From JBKPNX01 sp046732855 (GTDB lineage: Bacteria; Pseudomonadota; Alphaproteobacteria; Geminicoccales; Geminicoccaceae): a stretch of DNA of 15,964 nt. The position numbers and the translations under genes were made by a program. A model generated the notes under the pieces. That model was not told the DNA's origin, did no database searches, and was given only the letters and a program-made list of their open reading frames with translations. The DNA lies in NCBI GenBank assembly GCA_046732855.1, contig JBKPNX010000264.1, positions 1-15,964 of the forward strand, given 5' to 3'. Positions 10,516-15,964 of this stretch are shown here, one piece after another (the stretch's first letter is position 1; every line of letters starts with the position of its first letter).

Positions 10516-11310
10516 CTAGCCGACGTTCATGGCGCGGACCGCGGCGGCGCGCTCCCTGGCCGCGGCGAGCATGAAGCTCAGGTCACTGCCGGCGAGCGCC
10601 AGGCGAAAGCCCATCGCCAGGTAGCGCTGCATCAGCGCCGGGTCGTACACGCCGCCGAGCCCCGCGTACTTGCCGTGCGCCCGGCACGCGGCGACGATGC
10701 GCTCGAACGCCGCGCCGACGCGCGGATGATCGAGCTGGCCGGGGATGCCCATCTCCATGCACAGATCGTTGGTCCCGACCAGCAGCACGTCCAACCCGGG
10801 CACCGCGGCGATCGCTTCGACGTTGTCGACCGCTTCGGGCGTCTCGAGCATCAGGATCAGGAGCGTCGCGGCATTGATCGCCGCGGTCGCCTCGCCGAGC
10901 GGCGCGGGCCTGAAGTCGAGCTGCGGCAGGGCGCCGGTGACCGAGCGATGGCCGACCGGCGGGTACTTGCAGTTGCTCACCATGCGCGCCGCGATCTCGG
11001 CCGTGTCGACGTGCGGCACCACGATGCCCTGCGCGCCGGCATCGAGCGCGCGGGTCGCGTGGAAATGCTCGAACGCGGGCACGCGCACCACCGGCGTGAT
11101 CCCGGCATCCTGGGCGGCGACGCTGATCTGCGCCGCGAGGTCGATCGACATCGAGTTGTGCTCCATGTCGATGAACAGGAAATCGTAGCCGGCGGTCTTC
11201 ATGATCTTGGCGATGTCGACCGTGCGCGCCTGGCGCAGCCCAACCCCGAGCGCCAGCTCGCCGGCCTCCAGTCGTTCCTTGGCGTGATTGCGGATCGTGA
11301 TCATCGTCAT
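10516..11310 (-). CDS. HpcH/HpaI family aldolase
   Basis: 264 residues, the usual size for class II, metal-dependent pyruvate aldolases such as 4-hydroxy-2-oxoheptanedioate aldolase and 2-dehydro-3-deoxyglucarate aldolase, which split or form C-C bonds with pyruvate. Recognisable elements: FLFIDMEHN (45-52, catalytic His at 51), VVRVPA (Arg 76), GIVVPHVDTAEIAARMV (95-111), metal ligand Glu in LMLETPEAV (E156), and VLLVGTNDLCMEMG with Asp 182 as the second ligand. All key residues are present, so it should be active; the substrate cannot be read from sequence. The start is secure: AGGAGG (11315-11320) lies 4 bases before the ATG. Its high GC contrasts with the lower-GC genes around it. A decayed copy of its 3' end lies at 9325-9434. 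Confidence 0.9.
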   Translation of the reverse strand: MTMITIRNHAKERLEAGELALGVGLRQARTVDIAKIMKTAGYDFLFIDMEHNSMSIDLAAQISVAAQDAGITPVVRVPAFEHFHATRALDAGAQGIVVPHVDTAEIAARMVSNCKYPPVGHRSVTGALPQLDFRPAPLGEATAAINAATLLILMLETPEAVDNVEAIAAVPGLDVLLVGTNDLCMEMGIPGQLDHPRVGAAFERIVAACRAHGKYAGLGGVYDPALMQRYLAMGFRLALAGSDLSFMLAAARERAAAVRAMNVG

Positions 11311-11325
11311 TGCCCCTCCTCGTCC

Positions 11326-11345
11326 TGTTGCATCCGTGTTGCATC
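11326..11345. repeat. Tandem TGTTGCATC direct repeat before the aldolase gene
   Basis: TGTTGCATC occurs at 11326-11334 and again at 11337-11345, an 11-base period. The second copy runs into the stop codon of the tyrosine recombinase remnant. A similar string, TGTTGCATCTGTGCTGCA, lies at 9497-9514, matching 11326-11343 at 16 of 18 bases. Confidence 0.45.
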
Positions 11346-11490
11346 AGCGCACCTCATCCCACAAGGGCAACTCGCCAGCCGCGAACTTGTCGTGATCGTT
11401 CTCCTGGGGAAACAGGTGCCCGTACACGTCGAACGTGATCGCGATTGAACTGTGGCCCATCAGGGTTTGGAGGCCCTTGGCGCCGGCAGC
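11344..11490 (-). pseudogene. C-terminal remnant of a tyrosine recombinase (phage-type integrase)
   Basis: 48 codons on the minus strand ending in TGA (11344-11346). The translation contains AKGLQTLMGHSSIAITFDVY followed by GHLFP, the classic end of the catalytic domain: the conserved G-H of 'LGHSS' and the nucleophilic Tyr (codon at 11422-11424) in FDVYGHLF. After it comes a normal tail ending LPLWDEVR. The sequence homologous to recombinases stops at about 11490; the frame upstream (GLRRSS) has no family likeness, and the R-HxxR part of the active site is absent. The gene is therefore truncated by deletion or rearrangement and cannot be active. It marks former integrative DNA and lies 34 bases upstream of the aldolase start. 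Confidence 0.8.
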
Positions 11491-11672
11491 ACTGGAGCGA
11501 CGAAGCCCGCAAGGTCGGCACCTACTGGGGCGAAATCGTCAGACAGCTCGGGATGTTCGAAGACGAGACCGGGCGTCAGCTGGGCGACGACGCCACCCGT
11601 GACGCACTCGAAGACCGAATCCGCGCGATCCTCGATCCCGAGGTAGCATCAATGCTAACACGAAAACCATGA
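11445..11672 (+). CDS. Short ORF, probably the 3' end of a truncated gene
   Basis: 75 codons from a TTG at 11445 to a TGA at 11672. The first 15 codons are antisense to the recombinase remnant and should be ignored. From about 11490 the translation looks protein-like: HWSDEARKVGTYWGEIVRQL, then GMFEDETGRQLGDDATRDAL and EDRIRAILDPEVASML, acidic and predicted helical, with good codon use until the last eight codons. No ribosome site supports any start. The change point coincides with the end of recombinase homology on the other strand, so I infer that a rearrangement at about 11490 cut both genes. Family not recognised. Confidence 0.35.
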   Translation: MNCGPSGFGGPWRRQHWSDEARKVGTYWGEIVRQLGMFEDETGRQLGDDATRDALEDRIRAILDPEVASMLTRKP

Positions 11673-11751
11673 TCCGATTGCCGCGGCCCTGTAGGCGCTA
11701 GGACAGGCGACGAGGGCTAAGGTCGGCAGGTGTTACTGCCGCACCGCGCAG

Positions 11752-12138
11752 TTAGTAGGTTGCGATCTGCTCCTGGGTTCGTGTCTTGGCGGTCTGCTGG
11801 GCGTCGGCGATCTGCGCCTTGGCCTCCCGCGCCTCGGCGTTTCCTTCTGAGGTCAGCTTGTACAGCCGAGTGCCGGTGCGTTTGTGCCAGTGATAGGGAG
11901 CCGTCATCCGGCTGGTGGCCCAGGCAACGTAGTTGGGCCAAGCGGGTAGCCCAGAATCGGGAAACCTGTATGCAAGCTGTTTGGCGGTCAGGTTGTGAAG
12001 CTTGGCTAGGTGCCGCTCCAGATCGACGGTGCTGTAGGTCTCAGGTTGTTCTGCTGCCCACAGGAGGGCGTCGTGGATTAGCTCCTCGCCACAGGGCAGG
12101 TCGGGAAAGATCCTGCCCTTGCCGTGCGTCCTGCTCAT
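11752..12138 (-). CDS. Winged-helix-like protein, second gene of an overlapping pair
   Basis: 128 residues; the ATG at 12138 overlaps the stop of the upstream gene (ATGA) and has AAGGAG (12146-12151) 7 bases upstream, so the start is well supported. The region ELIHDALLWAAEQPETYSTV, LERHLAKLHNLTAKQLAYRF, then PNYVAWATSRMTAPYHWHKR and RLYKLTSEGNAEARE has the layout of a winged-helix domain: helix, polar helix-turn-helix, wing, and a closing 'LT..G' strand and helix. It resembles the N-terminal domain of Mrr-type restriction proteins, but without the nuclease half. The final 30 residues are an Ala/Gln-rich helix. DNA binding is likely; function is not known. Low GC relative to the core genes suggests horizontal origin. 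Confidence 0.7.
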   Translation of the reverse strand: MSRTHGKGRIFPDLPCGEELIHDALLWAAEQPETYSTVDLERHLAKLHNLTAKQLAYRFPDSGLPAWPNYVAWATSRMTAPYHWHKRTGTRLYKLTSEGNAEAREAKAQIADAQQTAKTRTQEQIATY

Positions 12139-12620
12139 ATGTTGGCTCCTTCGGTTAGGAAGGCCCAGTTATCTCGGTAACGGCTCCACTTGCGTCTGAA
12201 GCCCCAGTTCAAGGCATCGAGGTCGCTTTGCTTATCGCGCAGTTTCAGTACCCACCAGTTGTCATCTCGCCCATGCGGATGGGTTTTGAGCCAGTGCTCT
12301 CTGTAGCGATCGACAGCATCGCCAACCTCCTTGTTCGGGACGATGAAGAACTCGTCCTCACTGGCGTTGGTCCCCATGCTGACGAGCACGTGAAAGGCGT
12401 CTTCGCTCCGATCGTCAACGTGGTGAAGCTGAAACGATCCATAGGGAAGCCCCAATTTCGACAGCCCTGACGTCGAGACGTGGATCTTGACAATCCGGCC
12501 GTCTCTTCGAGCGCGCAGAGGATTGCCTTTGAGGACTGTCCAGTTGTGCGCCCGGAGTTCAGTCTCAACAGCACGCTTTCCATACTGCCCAACTCCATGC
12601 GTCGTGAGTTTGCGGTTCAT
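12135..12620 (-). CDS. Hypothetical protein with a degenerate PD-(D/E)XK-like layout
   Basis: 161 residues from the ATG at 12620, with GAGGG 7-8 bases upstream. The N-terminal half, HGVGQYGKRAVETELRAHNW, then TVLKG and DGRIVKIHVSTSG, has the order typical of restriction-endonuclease-like folds: a 'G..GE..v...L...GW.V' helix and then a 'g+.vkIqVKts' strand. Here the strand reads KIHVSTSG, so the catalytic (D/E)-x-K is replaced, and no clear preceding Asp is seen. The middle part, DAFHVLVSMG...DEFFIVPNKEV, resembles the strand-rich region that follows in such proteins. I infer an inactive or altered nuclease fold, moderately sure. The C-terminus is Trp-rich and basic (WWVLKLRDKQ, NWGFRRKWSRYRDNW). 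It overlaps the next gene by four bases, so the two are translationally coupled. GC is about 53 % at 12241-12300. Confidence 0.7.
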   Translation of the reverse strand: MNRKLTTHGVGQYGKRAVETELRAHNWTVLKGNPLRARRDGRIVKIHVSTSGLSKLGLPYGSFQLHHVDDRSEDAFHVLVSMGTNASEDEFFIVPNKEVGDAVDRYREHWLKTHPHGRDDNWWVLKLRDKQSDLDALNWGFRRKWSRYRDNWAFLTEGANI

Positions 12621-12745
12621 GTGCGGTCCCTCAGTACGACGTCGTTTTTATAGCGCTGGTTGCGGCCGGAGCGTGCCCAGACTAGGGCGATGATCCAAAA
12701 CAGCGCGGTGCAACCCCAGGAGCAAGGTCCAGCATGAGGAGCCAA
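12617..12745 (-). CDS. Possible 42-residue membrane peptide ahead of the gene pair
   Basis: A frame open on the minus strand ends in a TGA that overlaps the ATG of the next gene as ATGA. Its translation includes CTALFWIIALVWARSGRNQR, a short membrane-spanning segment followed by positive charges, and ends NDVVLRDRT. The only usable start is a TTG at 12745 with no visible ribosome site. ATGA overlaps arise easily by chance, so this is a weak candidate. Confidence 0.25.
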   Translation of the reverse strand: MAPHAGPCSWGCTALFWIIALVWARSGRNQRYKNDVVLRDRT

Positions 12746-12929
12746 CGGAGCTGGCCCATGAGCTGCAATGTAACCGGGCTTTCGCTGTAAGGCGTCACCT
12801 GCGCCAGGAATGCGTCAGCATTAGTGCCATCTCTTTTAGCAGGTCTCCCGCCCATGCCGGAACAAAGGGCGTGGTCGGGGTTCTGGGTTAATCAGCCGGG
12901 CCATTCATCAGGTCCGTTTTGGGACAGCC

Positions 12930-12958
12930 GTGCATCCGCGGTGACGAGGGGGATGCAC
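12930..12958. repeat. Inverted repeat with 8-bp arms
   Basis: GTGCATCC and GGATGCAC are perfectly complementary around a 13-base loop. It is followed 5 bases later by a second hairpin. It may be a structured RNA, an operator or an element end; there is no T-tract on either side. Confidence 0.45.
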
Positions 12959-12963
12959 CACCC

Positions 12964-13006
12964 GGACGCAGCGGCGGTCCCCACGGCATGAGATGGGCCG
13001 CTGTCC
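12964..13006. repeat. Second inverted repeat, 7-bp core with extension
   Basis: CAGCGGC (12969-12975) pairs perfectly with GCCGCTG (12997-13003), and the flanking GGA and TCC extend the stem across a two-base bulge to about 10 pairs. The loop is 21 bases. Together with the previous inverted repeat it makes a compact double hairpin. Confidence 0.45.
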
Positions 13007-13110
13007 AGGTTCCTGCTTGACGTTCCATGCCAAGCTTTTGACAGGCGCTGCCAACGGGAAACCACTCTCCCCCGAATCGACTATGCCGCAATTGATCTGC
13101 TTACGATGTT

Positions 13111-13154
13111 GGCCTCGATAGCGCGGCCGCTATGTTCCGCACAAGGCCGAGGCC
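13111..13154. repeat. Nested stem-loop upstream of lemA
   Basis: Outer arms GGCCTCG (13111-13117) and CGAGGCC (13148-13154) enclose a perfect inner hairpin ATAGCG-CGGC-CGCTAT (13118-13133). Both stems are fully paired and stack directly on the 5' side. The element lies about 160 bases before the lemA start. Confidence 0.4.
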
Positions 13155-13257
13155 GTTATTCACCGGACAATCCCGGAGTGGAGCGATCGGATAGGGACTT
13201 GGTCGGCGGCTCGACGCATTGGAAGCTCAGGGCACCCCGGTGACAGCGCCCGGGATT

Positions 13258-13284
13258 TTGGCGCAAGAATTCGGTGGCTAAGAT
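13258..13284 (+). promoter_or_regulatory. Possible lemA promoter
   Basis: TTGGCG (13258-13263) and TAAGAT (13279-13284) resemble sigma-70 -35 and -10 elements, although the 15-base spacer is short. Transcription would begin just upstream of the AGGAGG (13302-13307) that serves lemA. Confidence 0.3.
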
Positions 13285-13311
13285 GACTGTGAATACGCTT
13301 CAGGAGGAAAC

Positions 13312-13920
13312 ATGACGATGTGCTGCCCCGCGCCGCGGCGCCCCGCCCCCTGGACCCCGGTGCTGTGCCTGTTCCTGCTCGCCCTGCTGACCGGCTGCGG
13401 GGTCAACACCATTCGGACCTTGGAGGAAGAGGTGAACGCAGGCTGGGCGCAAGTGCAGAACCAATATCAACGGCGAGCCGACCTGATCCCGAATCTGGTC
13501 GAGACCGTGAAAGGTTACGCCCAGCAGGAGAAGGAGGTGCTGACGCAGGTGACCGAGGCGCGCGCCAAGGTCGCGCAGATGCAGCTGCCGCCGGACATCC
13601 TGACCAACGAGGAGGCGTTCCGGCAGTTCGAGCAGAACCAGGCCCAGCTCACCGGGGCGCTCGGCCGGCTCCTCGTGGTGGTCGAGCAATATCCCGAGCT
13701 GCGCTCCAACCAGAATTTCCTCGCTCTGCAGTCGCAGCTGGAAGGAACCGAGAACCGCATCTCGGTGGCGCGCCGGGACTACATCCAGGCGGTCCAGCGC
13801 TACAATACCGAGATCCGGACCTTCCCGGGCCGGCTCTGGGCCATGGTGTACGGCGCCGAGGCCAAGGCGACCTTCACCGCCGCCGAGGGCGCCGAGCAGG
13901 CGCCGCAGGTCAAATTCTGA
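13312..13920 (+). CDS. lemA: LemA family lipoprotein
   Basis: 202 residues. The signal sequence ends with lipobox LLTGC, so Cys 29 should be lipidated and the protein anchored on the outer face of a membrane; many LemA proteins instead keep a single N-terminal helix. The family core follows: VNTIRTLEEEVNAGWAQVQN, YQRRADLIPNLVETVKGYAQ, EKEVLTQVTEARAKV, then LQSQLEGTENRISVARRDYI and VQRYNTEIRTFPG. This is a long helical bundle whose biochemical role is unknown. AGGAGG (13302-13307) stands 4 bases before the ATG. The next two genes, both with TPM domains, follow with 2- and 0-2-base gaps, a common lemA-TPM arrangement that points to a shared role at the envelope. The assignment is firm; the function is not. 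Confidence 0.93.
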   Translation: MTMCCPAPRRPAPWTPVLCLFLLALLTGCGVNTIRTLEEEVNAGWAQVQNQYQRRADLIPNLVETVKGYAQQEKEVLTQVTEARAKVAQMQLPPDILTNEEAFRQFEQNQAQLTGALGRLLVVVEQYPELRSNQNFLALQSQLEGTENRISVARRDYIQAVQRYNTEIRTFPGRLWAMVYGAEAKATFTAAEGAEQAPQVKF

Positions 13921-13922
13921 GC

Positions 13923-14702
13923 ATGGGCCGCGCGCTCGTGCTGCTGCCGCTGCTGTTCCTGGCCGCGATCGCGAGCGTCCAGGCGGCCGAGCCTGAATTC
14001 CCGCCGCTCACCGGCCGCGTCAATGACCGCGCCGGCCTGCTGAGCGAGCGCGATCAGAGGGAGCTGGAGGCTGCGCTCGCGCGGTTCGAGCAGGAGACCA
14101 CGGATCAGATCGTGGTCGTGACCGTGGCGTCGCTCCAGGGGCTTCCGATCGAAGACTTCGGTTACCAGCTCGGCCGCCACTGGGGTATCGGCCAGAAAGG
14201 CAAGGACAACGGCGCCCTCCTGATCGTCGCTCCCGAGGAGCGCGAGGTACGGATCGAGGTCGGCTATGGCCTCGAGGGCGAACTGACGGACGCCCAGAGT
14301 CGGACGATCATCGAGAGCCGCATCCTGCCGCACTTCCGCGCGGGCGATTTCCCGGCCGGAATCAAGGCGGGCGTCGCGGCCATGATCGACACGCTCGGGG
14401 GCAGTTACGACCCGGCACTCGTCCCGGCTCGGCTCCCCGAGAGCGCGCCCGCGCCGTCACCGTTCCCGCTCGCCATCGCGCTGCCGATCATCATGATCAT
14501 CGTCCTCAATCTGATGTTCAGCCGGCGGCGGCGGGGGCGGTTTCGCGGCTATGGACCGCCGATCGTTCTGCCCGGCGACTGGGGCGCGCGGAGCGGCGGC
14601 GGCAGCTTTGGCGGCGGTGGGCCGAGCGGCGGGTTCAGCGGCGGCGGCGGGTTCAGCGGCGGCGGCAGCTTTGGCGGCGGCGGCGCCTCGGGACGCTGGT
14701 GA
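13923..14702 (+). CDS. TPM domain protein with signal peptide and glycine-rich tail (YgcG-like)
   Basis: 259 residues. An N-terminal signal sequence (RALVLLPLLFLAAIASVQA, then AEPEF) precedes a TPM domain at about 30-150: PLTGRVNDRAGLLSERDQRE, TTDQIVVVTVASLQG, FGYQLGRHWGIGQKGKDNGA, EREVRIEVGYGLEGELTDAQ, then IIESRILPHFRAGDFPAGI. TPM domains are reported as acid phosphatases in plants and are linked to membrane-protein quality control; the bacterial role is unclear. A membrane helix (FPLAIALPIIMIIVLNLMF, about 180-199) follows, then a short basic RRRRGR and a cytoplasmic-side GGGSFGGG-type tail typical of YgcG proteins. The start lies 2 bases after the lemA stop with no separate ribosome site, so it depends on translational coupling. 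Confidence 0.9.
   Translation: MGRALVLLPLLFLAAIASVQAAEPEFPPLTGRVNDRAGLLSERDQRELEAALARFEQETTDQIVVVTVASLQGLPIEDFGYQLGRHWGIGQKGKDNGALLIVAPEEREVRIEVGYGLEGELTDAQSRTIIESRILPHFRAGDFPAGIKAGVAAMIDTLGGSYDPALVPARLPESAPAPSPFPLAIALPIIMIIVLNLMFSRRRRGRFRGYGPPIVLPGDWGARSGGGSFGGGGPSGGFSGGGGFSGGGSFGGGGASGRW
14592..14680 (+). repeat. Repeats coding the glycine-rich tail
   Basis: An identical 26-base unit occurs at 14592-14617 and 14655-14680, each coding SGGGSFGGG. Between them GGGTTCAGCGGCGGCGG occurs twice. Low-complexity coding repeats of this sort change length easily by slippage. Confidence 0.6.
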
Positions 14703-14704
14703 CG

Positions 14705-15334
14705 ATGGCATTCCTCAGCGAGCAGGACCGGCAAAAGATCGCGAACGCGATCACCGAGACCGAGCGCCGGACCAGCGGCGAGCTGGTGGCGGTGGTGGCG
14801 CCGGCGGCGGACGATTACCGTTACGTCCCGCTCCTCTGGGCGGCCCTCGTGGCGCTTCTCCTGCCGGCATTGCTGCTGACACTCGCGCCGGGCATGGCCG
14901 TCCGGACGCTTTATTTTGCGCAGGCGGCCGCATTTTTCGTGCTCGCTTTGCTTCTGCACCTGCTGCCGATGCGCATGGCGCTGGTCCCCGAATCGCTGAA
15001 GCGGCGCCGCGCCGGTCAGCTCGCGCGCGAGCAATTCTTCGAGCAGCGATTGCACCTGACCCGGGCGCGGACCGGCGTCCTGATCTTCGTTTCGGTCGCC
15101 GAGCACTATGTCGAGATCATCGCGGATGAGGGCATCAATGCGCGCGTCCCACCCGGCACGTGGGACACTGCCGTGGCCGATTTCATCGAGCAGGTGCGGG
15201 CCGGGCGGATTACCGAGGGTTTTCTCGATGTCGTCGAGCTGATCGGCATGCGGCTCGCAGAACACTTCCCGCGCGCTGCGGACGATCGTGACGAGTTGCC
15301 GAATGAGGGTCGAGAACTCCCGCCACTCCGATAG
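14705..15334 (+). CDS. TPM-type protein with two internal membrane helices
   Basis: 209 residues from the ATG at 14705; a GTG at 14699 that overlaps the previous stop (GTGA) would add two residues and is an equal alternative. The N-terminus FLSEQDRQKIANAITETERR, TSGELVAVVAPAADD begins like a TPM domain. Two membrane helices then interrupt it (PLLWAALVALLLPALLLTLA, about 42-61; TLYFAQAAAFFVLALLLHLL, about 68-87), and the domain resumes at about 105 with AREQFFEQRLHLTRARTGVL, IFVSVAEHYVEIIADEGIN, WDTAVADFIEQVRAGRITEG. The split-domain layout is seen in the third gene of lemA-TPM clusters. The function is presumably joint with the two upstream products at the inner membrane; that is inference. 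Confidence 0.88.
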   Translation: MAFLSEQDRQKIANAITETERRTSGELVAVVAPAADDYRYVPLLWAALVALLLPALLLTLAPGMAVRTLYFAQAAAFFVLALLLHLLPMRMALVPESLKRRRAGQLAREQFFEQRLHLTRARTGVLIFVSVAEHYVEIIADEGINARVPPGTWDTAVADFIEQVRAGRITEGFLDVVELIGMRLAEHFPRAADDRDELPNEGRELPPLR

Positions 15335-15491
15335 GGTGTGCGCAGCCAAAAATAGGCTTCACCAACCTGAGAAGGTGACTTGGCAGACCGCCGATGTCCC
15401 GAACGGACGCAAGCTCCTGCGCCGTCACGCCGCGACGGTGCACGAGCAGAGCGGCGAGCGTACTCCGGCAGGCGGGACGACTGCGCTATGG

Positions 15492-15512
15492 GGCGCCCCG
15501 CCGGGCGGCGCC
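15492..15512. terminator. GC-rich hairpin between convergent genes
   Basis: GGCGCC at 15492-15497 and 15507-15512 flank a 9-base loop that can itself pair in part. It lies 5 bases beyond the dodecin stop on its strand and about 160 bases after the TPM-type gene. No T-tract; a bidirectional terminator role is tentative. Confidence 0.3.
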
Positions 15513-15516
15513 GTCG

Positions 15517-15717
15517 TCAGCGCAGCACGAAGGTGACCTTGAGCGTGACCCGGTACTCGACGATGTTGCCGTTCTCGACCACGACTCGCTGGCTCGCGAC
15601 CCAAGCTTCCTTGATGTTCTCAAGCGTCTGATTGGCCCGCAGGATGCCTTCCTTGACCGCGTGCTCGAAGCTCTGATCCGATGCGGAGATGATCTCGGTG
15701 ACGCGTGCGACGGACAT
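15517..15717 (-). CDS. Dodecin family flavin-binding protein
   Basis: 66 residues, the normal size. Dodecins form hollow 12-mers that store flavin or buffer its photochemistry in the cytoplasm. The sequence MSVARVTEIISASDQSFEHA, VKEGILRANQTLENIKEAWV, ASQRVVVENGNIVEYRVTLK, VTFVLR matches the family throughout: 'E+...S..S.E.A...g+..A..T+..+++aeV' and the final strand 'Y.v.+kv.F.l'. The dodecin flavin site uses an aromatic at 'V.' of the AWV motif; here Trp is present in KEAWV. Start: the ATG at 15717 has GGAGG 5 bases upstream; the open frame extends to 15948 but the added 77 residues are not dodecin-like. The gene is convergent with the lemA operon. Confidence 0.93.
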   Translation of the reverse strand: MSVARVTEIISASDQSFEHAVKEGILRANQTLENIKEAWVASQRVVVENGNIVEYRVTLKVTFVLR

Positions 15718-15964
15718 GGTCGCCTCCCAACCACTGATACGGATGCGATGGCCTCTGCCAAACGGCGGCGCCGCTGCCAAATCGGCGGGCGGACGTGTGC
15801 CGGGCATTCCGGGCCGCTCATCTGCCCGCTGGCAGGTCAGATTGGCTGCCGCTGACGGACCCCGCGGGACGGTAACGGTCGACCGAGCGGATTGTCCCCG
15901 ACGCCGATCCGATCCTGTCGCCGGTGCGTGGCTGCCGCATTGCCCCACTGGACTGCGACGCCGC

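Larger units (their letters stand above)
12621..13311. other. Mostly non-coding region before the lemA operon
   Basis: 691 bases without a convincing gene apart from a possible 42-residue peptide at its left end. It contains two adjacent hairpins (12930-13006), a nested stem-loop (13111-13154) and a possible lemA promoter. The minus-strand frame at 12888-13091 has no ribosome site and lies across the hairpins, so I do not call it. Confidence 0.5.

Noticed and set aside
10675..11448. Plus-strand frame opposite the aldolase gene
   Set aside because: The minus strand encodes an intact aldolase with all catalytic residues and a strong ribosome site; this frame is its mirror.
12682..12855. 57-residue minus-strand frame starting MGGRPAKRDG
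   Set aside because: No ribosome site and no recognisable motif; it overlaps the other weak candidate in a different frame, and composition does not favour it.
9438..13046. Shared 12-mer CTTTTGACAGGC at 9438-9449 and 13035-13046, considered as element ends
   Set aside because: Several 12-base matches are expected by chance in a window this long, and the flanks do not match further.
12888..13091. 67-residue minus-strand frame
   Set aside because: Lies across two strong hairpins, has no ribosome site and a Gly/Pro/Ser-rich composition typical of chance frames.
15718..15948. N-terminal extension of the dodecin frame
   Set aside because: Dodecins are about 65-70 residues; the extension has no family likeness and the ATG at 15717 has its own GGAGG.

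Overview
This is high-GC DNA (about 73 % in one hand-counted core line, 6301-6360) from a bacterium, most likely an alphaproteobacterium. UvrA carries the CPVS form of its first zinc module, which I associate with alphaproteobacteria, and the LemA-TPM-TPM cluster and dodecin fit that group. The taxonomic call is an inference from gene types, not from a marker phylogeny.

Layout. Positions 1-168 hold the 5' end of a lipoprotein gene on the minus strand. A 478-base divergent spacer with a perfect DnaA box follows, then uvrA (647-3502, +). Two plus-strand genes of unknown function come next: a small Cys-rich single-pass membrane protein (3702-4052) and a four-helix membrane protein (4121-5314). 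A large fused 5-oxoprolinase-type gene fills 5501-9145 (+).

From about 9150 to 13300 the window changes character. Samples of lower GC (53-58 % by hand count) alternate with one GC-rich gene, and the genes are short, mostly on the minus strand and mostly unrecognised. This stretch holds a decayed 3' end of an HpcH/HpaI aldolase gene, a three-helix membrane protein, a YozE-like small protein with a TTG start, an intact HpcH/HpaI aldolase, the last 48 codons of a tyrosine recombinase, an orphan plus-strand ORF end, and a tightly overlapping two-gene cassette. The cassette encodes a protein with a PD-(D/E)XK-like layout that has lost catalytic residues and a protein with a winged-helix look. It is followed by 691 bases of mostly non-coding DNA with several strong inverted repeats. 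I read this stretch as a decayed integrative island or a site of repeated insertion.

At 13312 core-like DNA resumes with a three-gene operon: lemA lipoprotein, a secreted TPM-domain protein with a glycine-rich tail, and a second TPM-type protein with two membrane helices. A minus-strand dodecin gene (15517-15717) ends the window.

The nearest thing to an undescribed system is the overlapping gene pair at 11752-12620 beside the recombinase remnant. The evidence for a function is contextual only. The candidate structured elements at 12930-13006 and 13111-13154 and the Cys-rich membrane protein also deserve a second look.
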